A stretch of DNA of 13,685 bases from Anaerolineales bacterium (lineage in GTDB: Bacteria > Chloroflexota > Anaerolineae > Promineifilales > Promineifilaceae): the NCBI GenBank assembly GCA_020432595.1, contig JAGQGA010000079.1, forward strand, positions 1 to 13,685. The letters run 5' to 3'. A program made the position numbers and the translations under genes. Positions 13,670 to 13,685 of the stretch are shown here, piece by piece. Below the pieces are notes generated by a model. It was not told the origin of the DNA and did not search any database. It saw only the letters and a program-made list of their open reading frames with translations. Positions within the stretch are counted from its first letter, which is position 1. Every line of letters begins with the position of its first letter.

Positions 13670-13685
13670 CACAGGGAAAGAGAGA

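Overview
The window looks like chromosomal DNA of a GC-rich bacterium, most likely Chloroflexota (Anaerolineae-like). That assignment rests on gene style: a giant exported protein with calcium-binding repeats, a CHAT-STAND-TPR protein, a membrane-tethered Cas4-like nuclease, and very repeat-rich intergenic DNA. No rRNA or marker search was possible, so the phylum is an inference. The perfect palindrome AACGGCCGTT occurs at least 19 times; about 0.01 would be expected by chance in 13.7 kb.

Layout: everything from 1 to 9864 lies on the minus strand. From right to left: a small membrane-anchored protein with a Cas4-like N-terminal cysteine motif (9619-9864); the matching Cas4/RecB-like nuclease half, broken by one frameshift (9061-9596); hisS (7499-8767, GTG start with a strong Shine-Dalgarno); nadK (6578-7420); a TPR/zinc-ribbon/four-helix membrane protein (5617-6498); recN (3724-5469); and a very large exported, membrane-bound, calcium-repeat protein (3572 running off the left edge, 1190 residues visible). 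The hisS-nadK-recN stretch is ordinary housekeeping: translation, NADP supply and recombinational repair. The large leftmost gene appears to have its own promoter with a direct-repeat operator.

From 10049 the strand switches. A small ORF (10049-10249) resembles the effector-associated constant component modules that partner STAND/CHAT conflict systems. It is followed by a 1068-codon CHAT protease - STAND NTPase - TPR protein (10463-13669). Together they look like a NLR-like defence or programmed-cell-death module. The CHAT dyad, Walker A/B and GxP motifs are intact. The last 40-residue TPR copy degenerates right at the window edge in a way that suggests an assembly or sequencing artefact, so the true protein may be longer.

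Nearly every intergenic gap holds an inverted repeat with 13-26 bp arms. Three of these gaps, and one stretch of coding sequence, are built from tandem 7- or 8-mers. One palindromic element sits in frame inside the STAND domain. No tRNA, rRNA, IS element or CRISPR array was seen.
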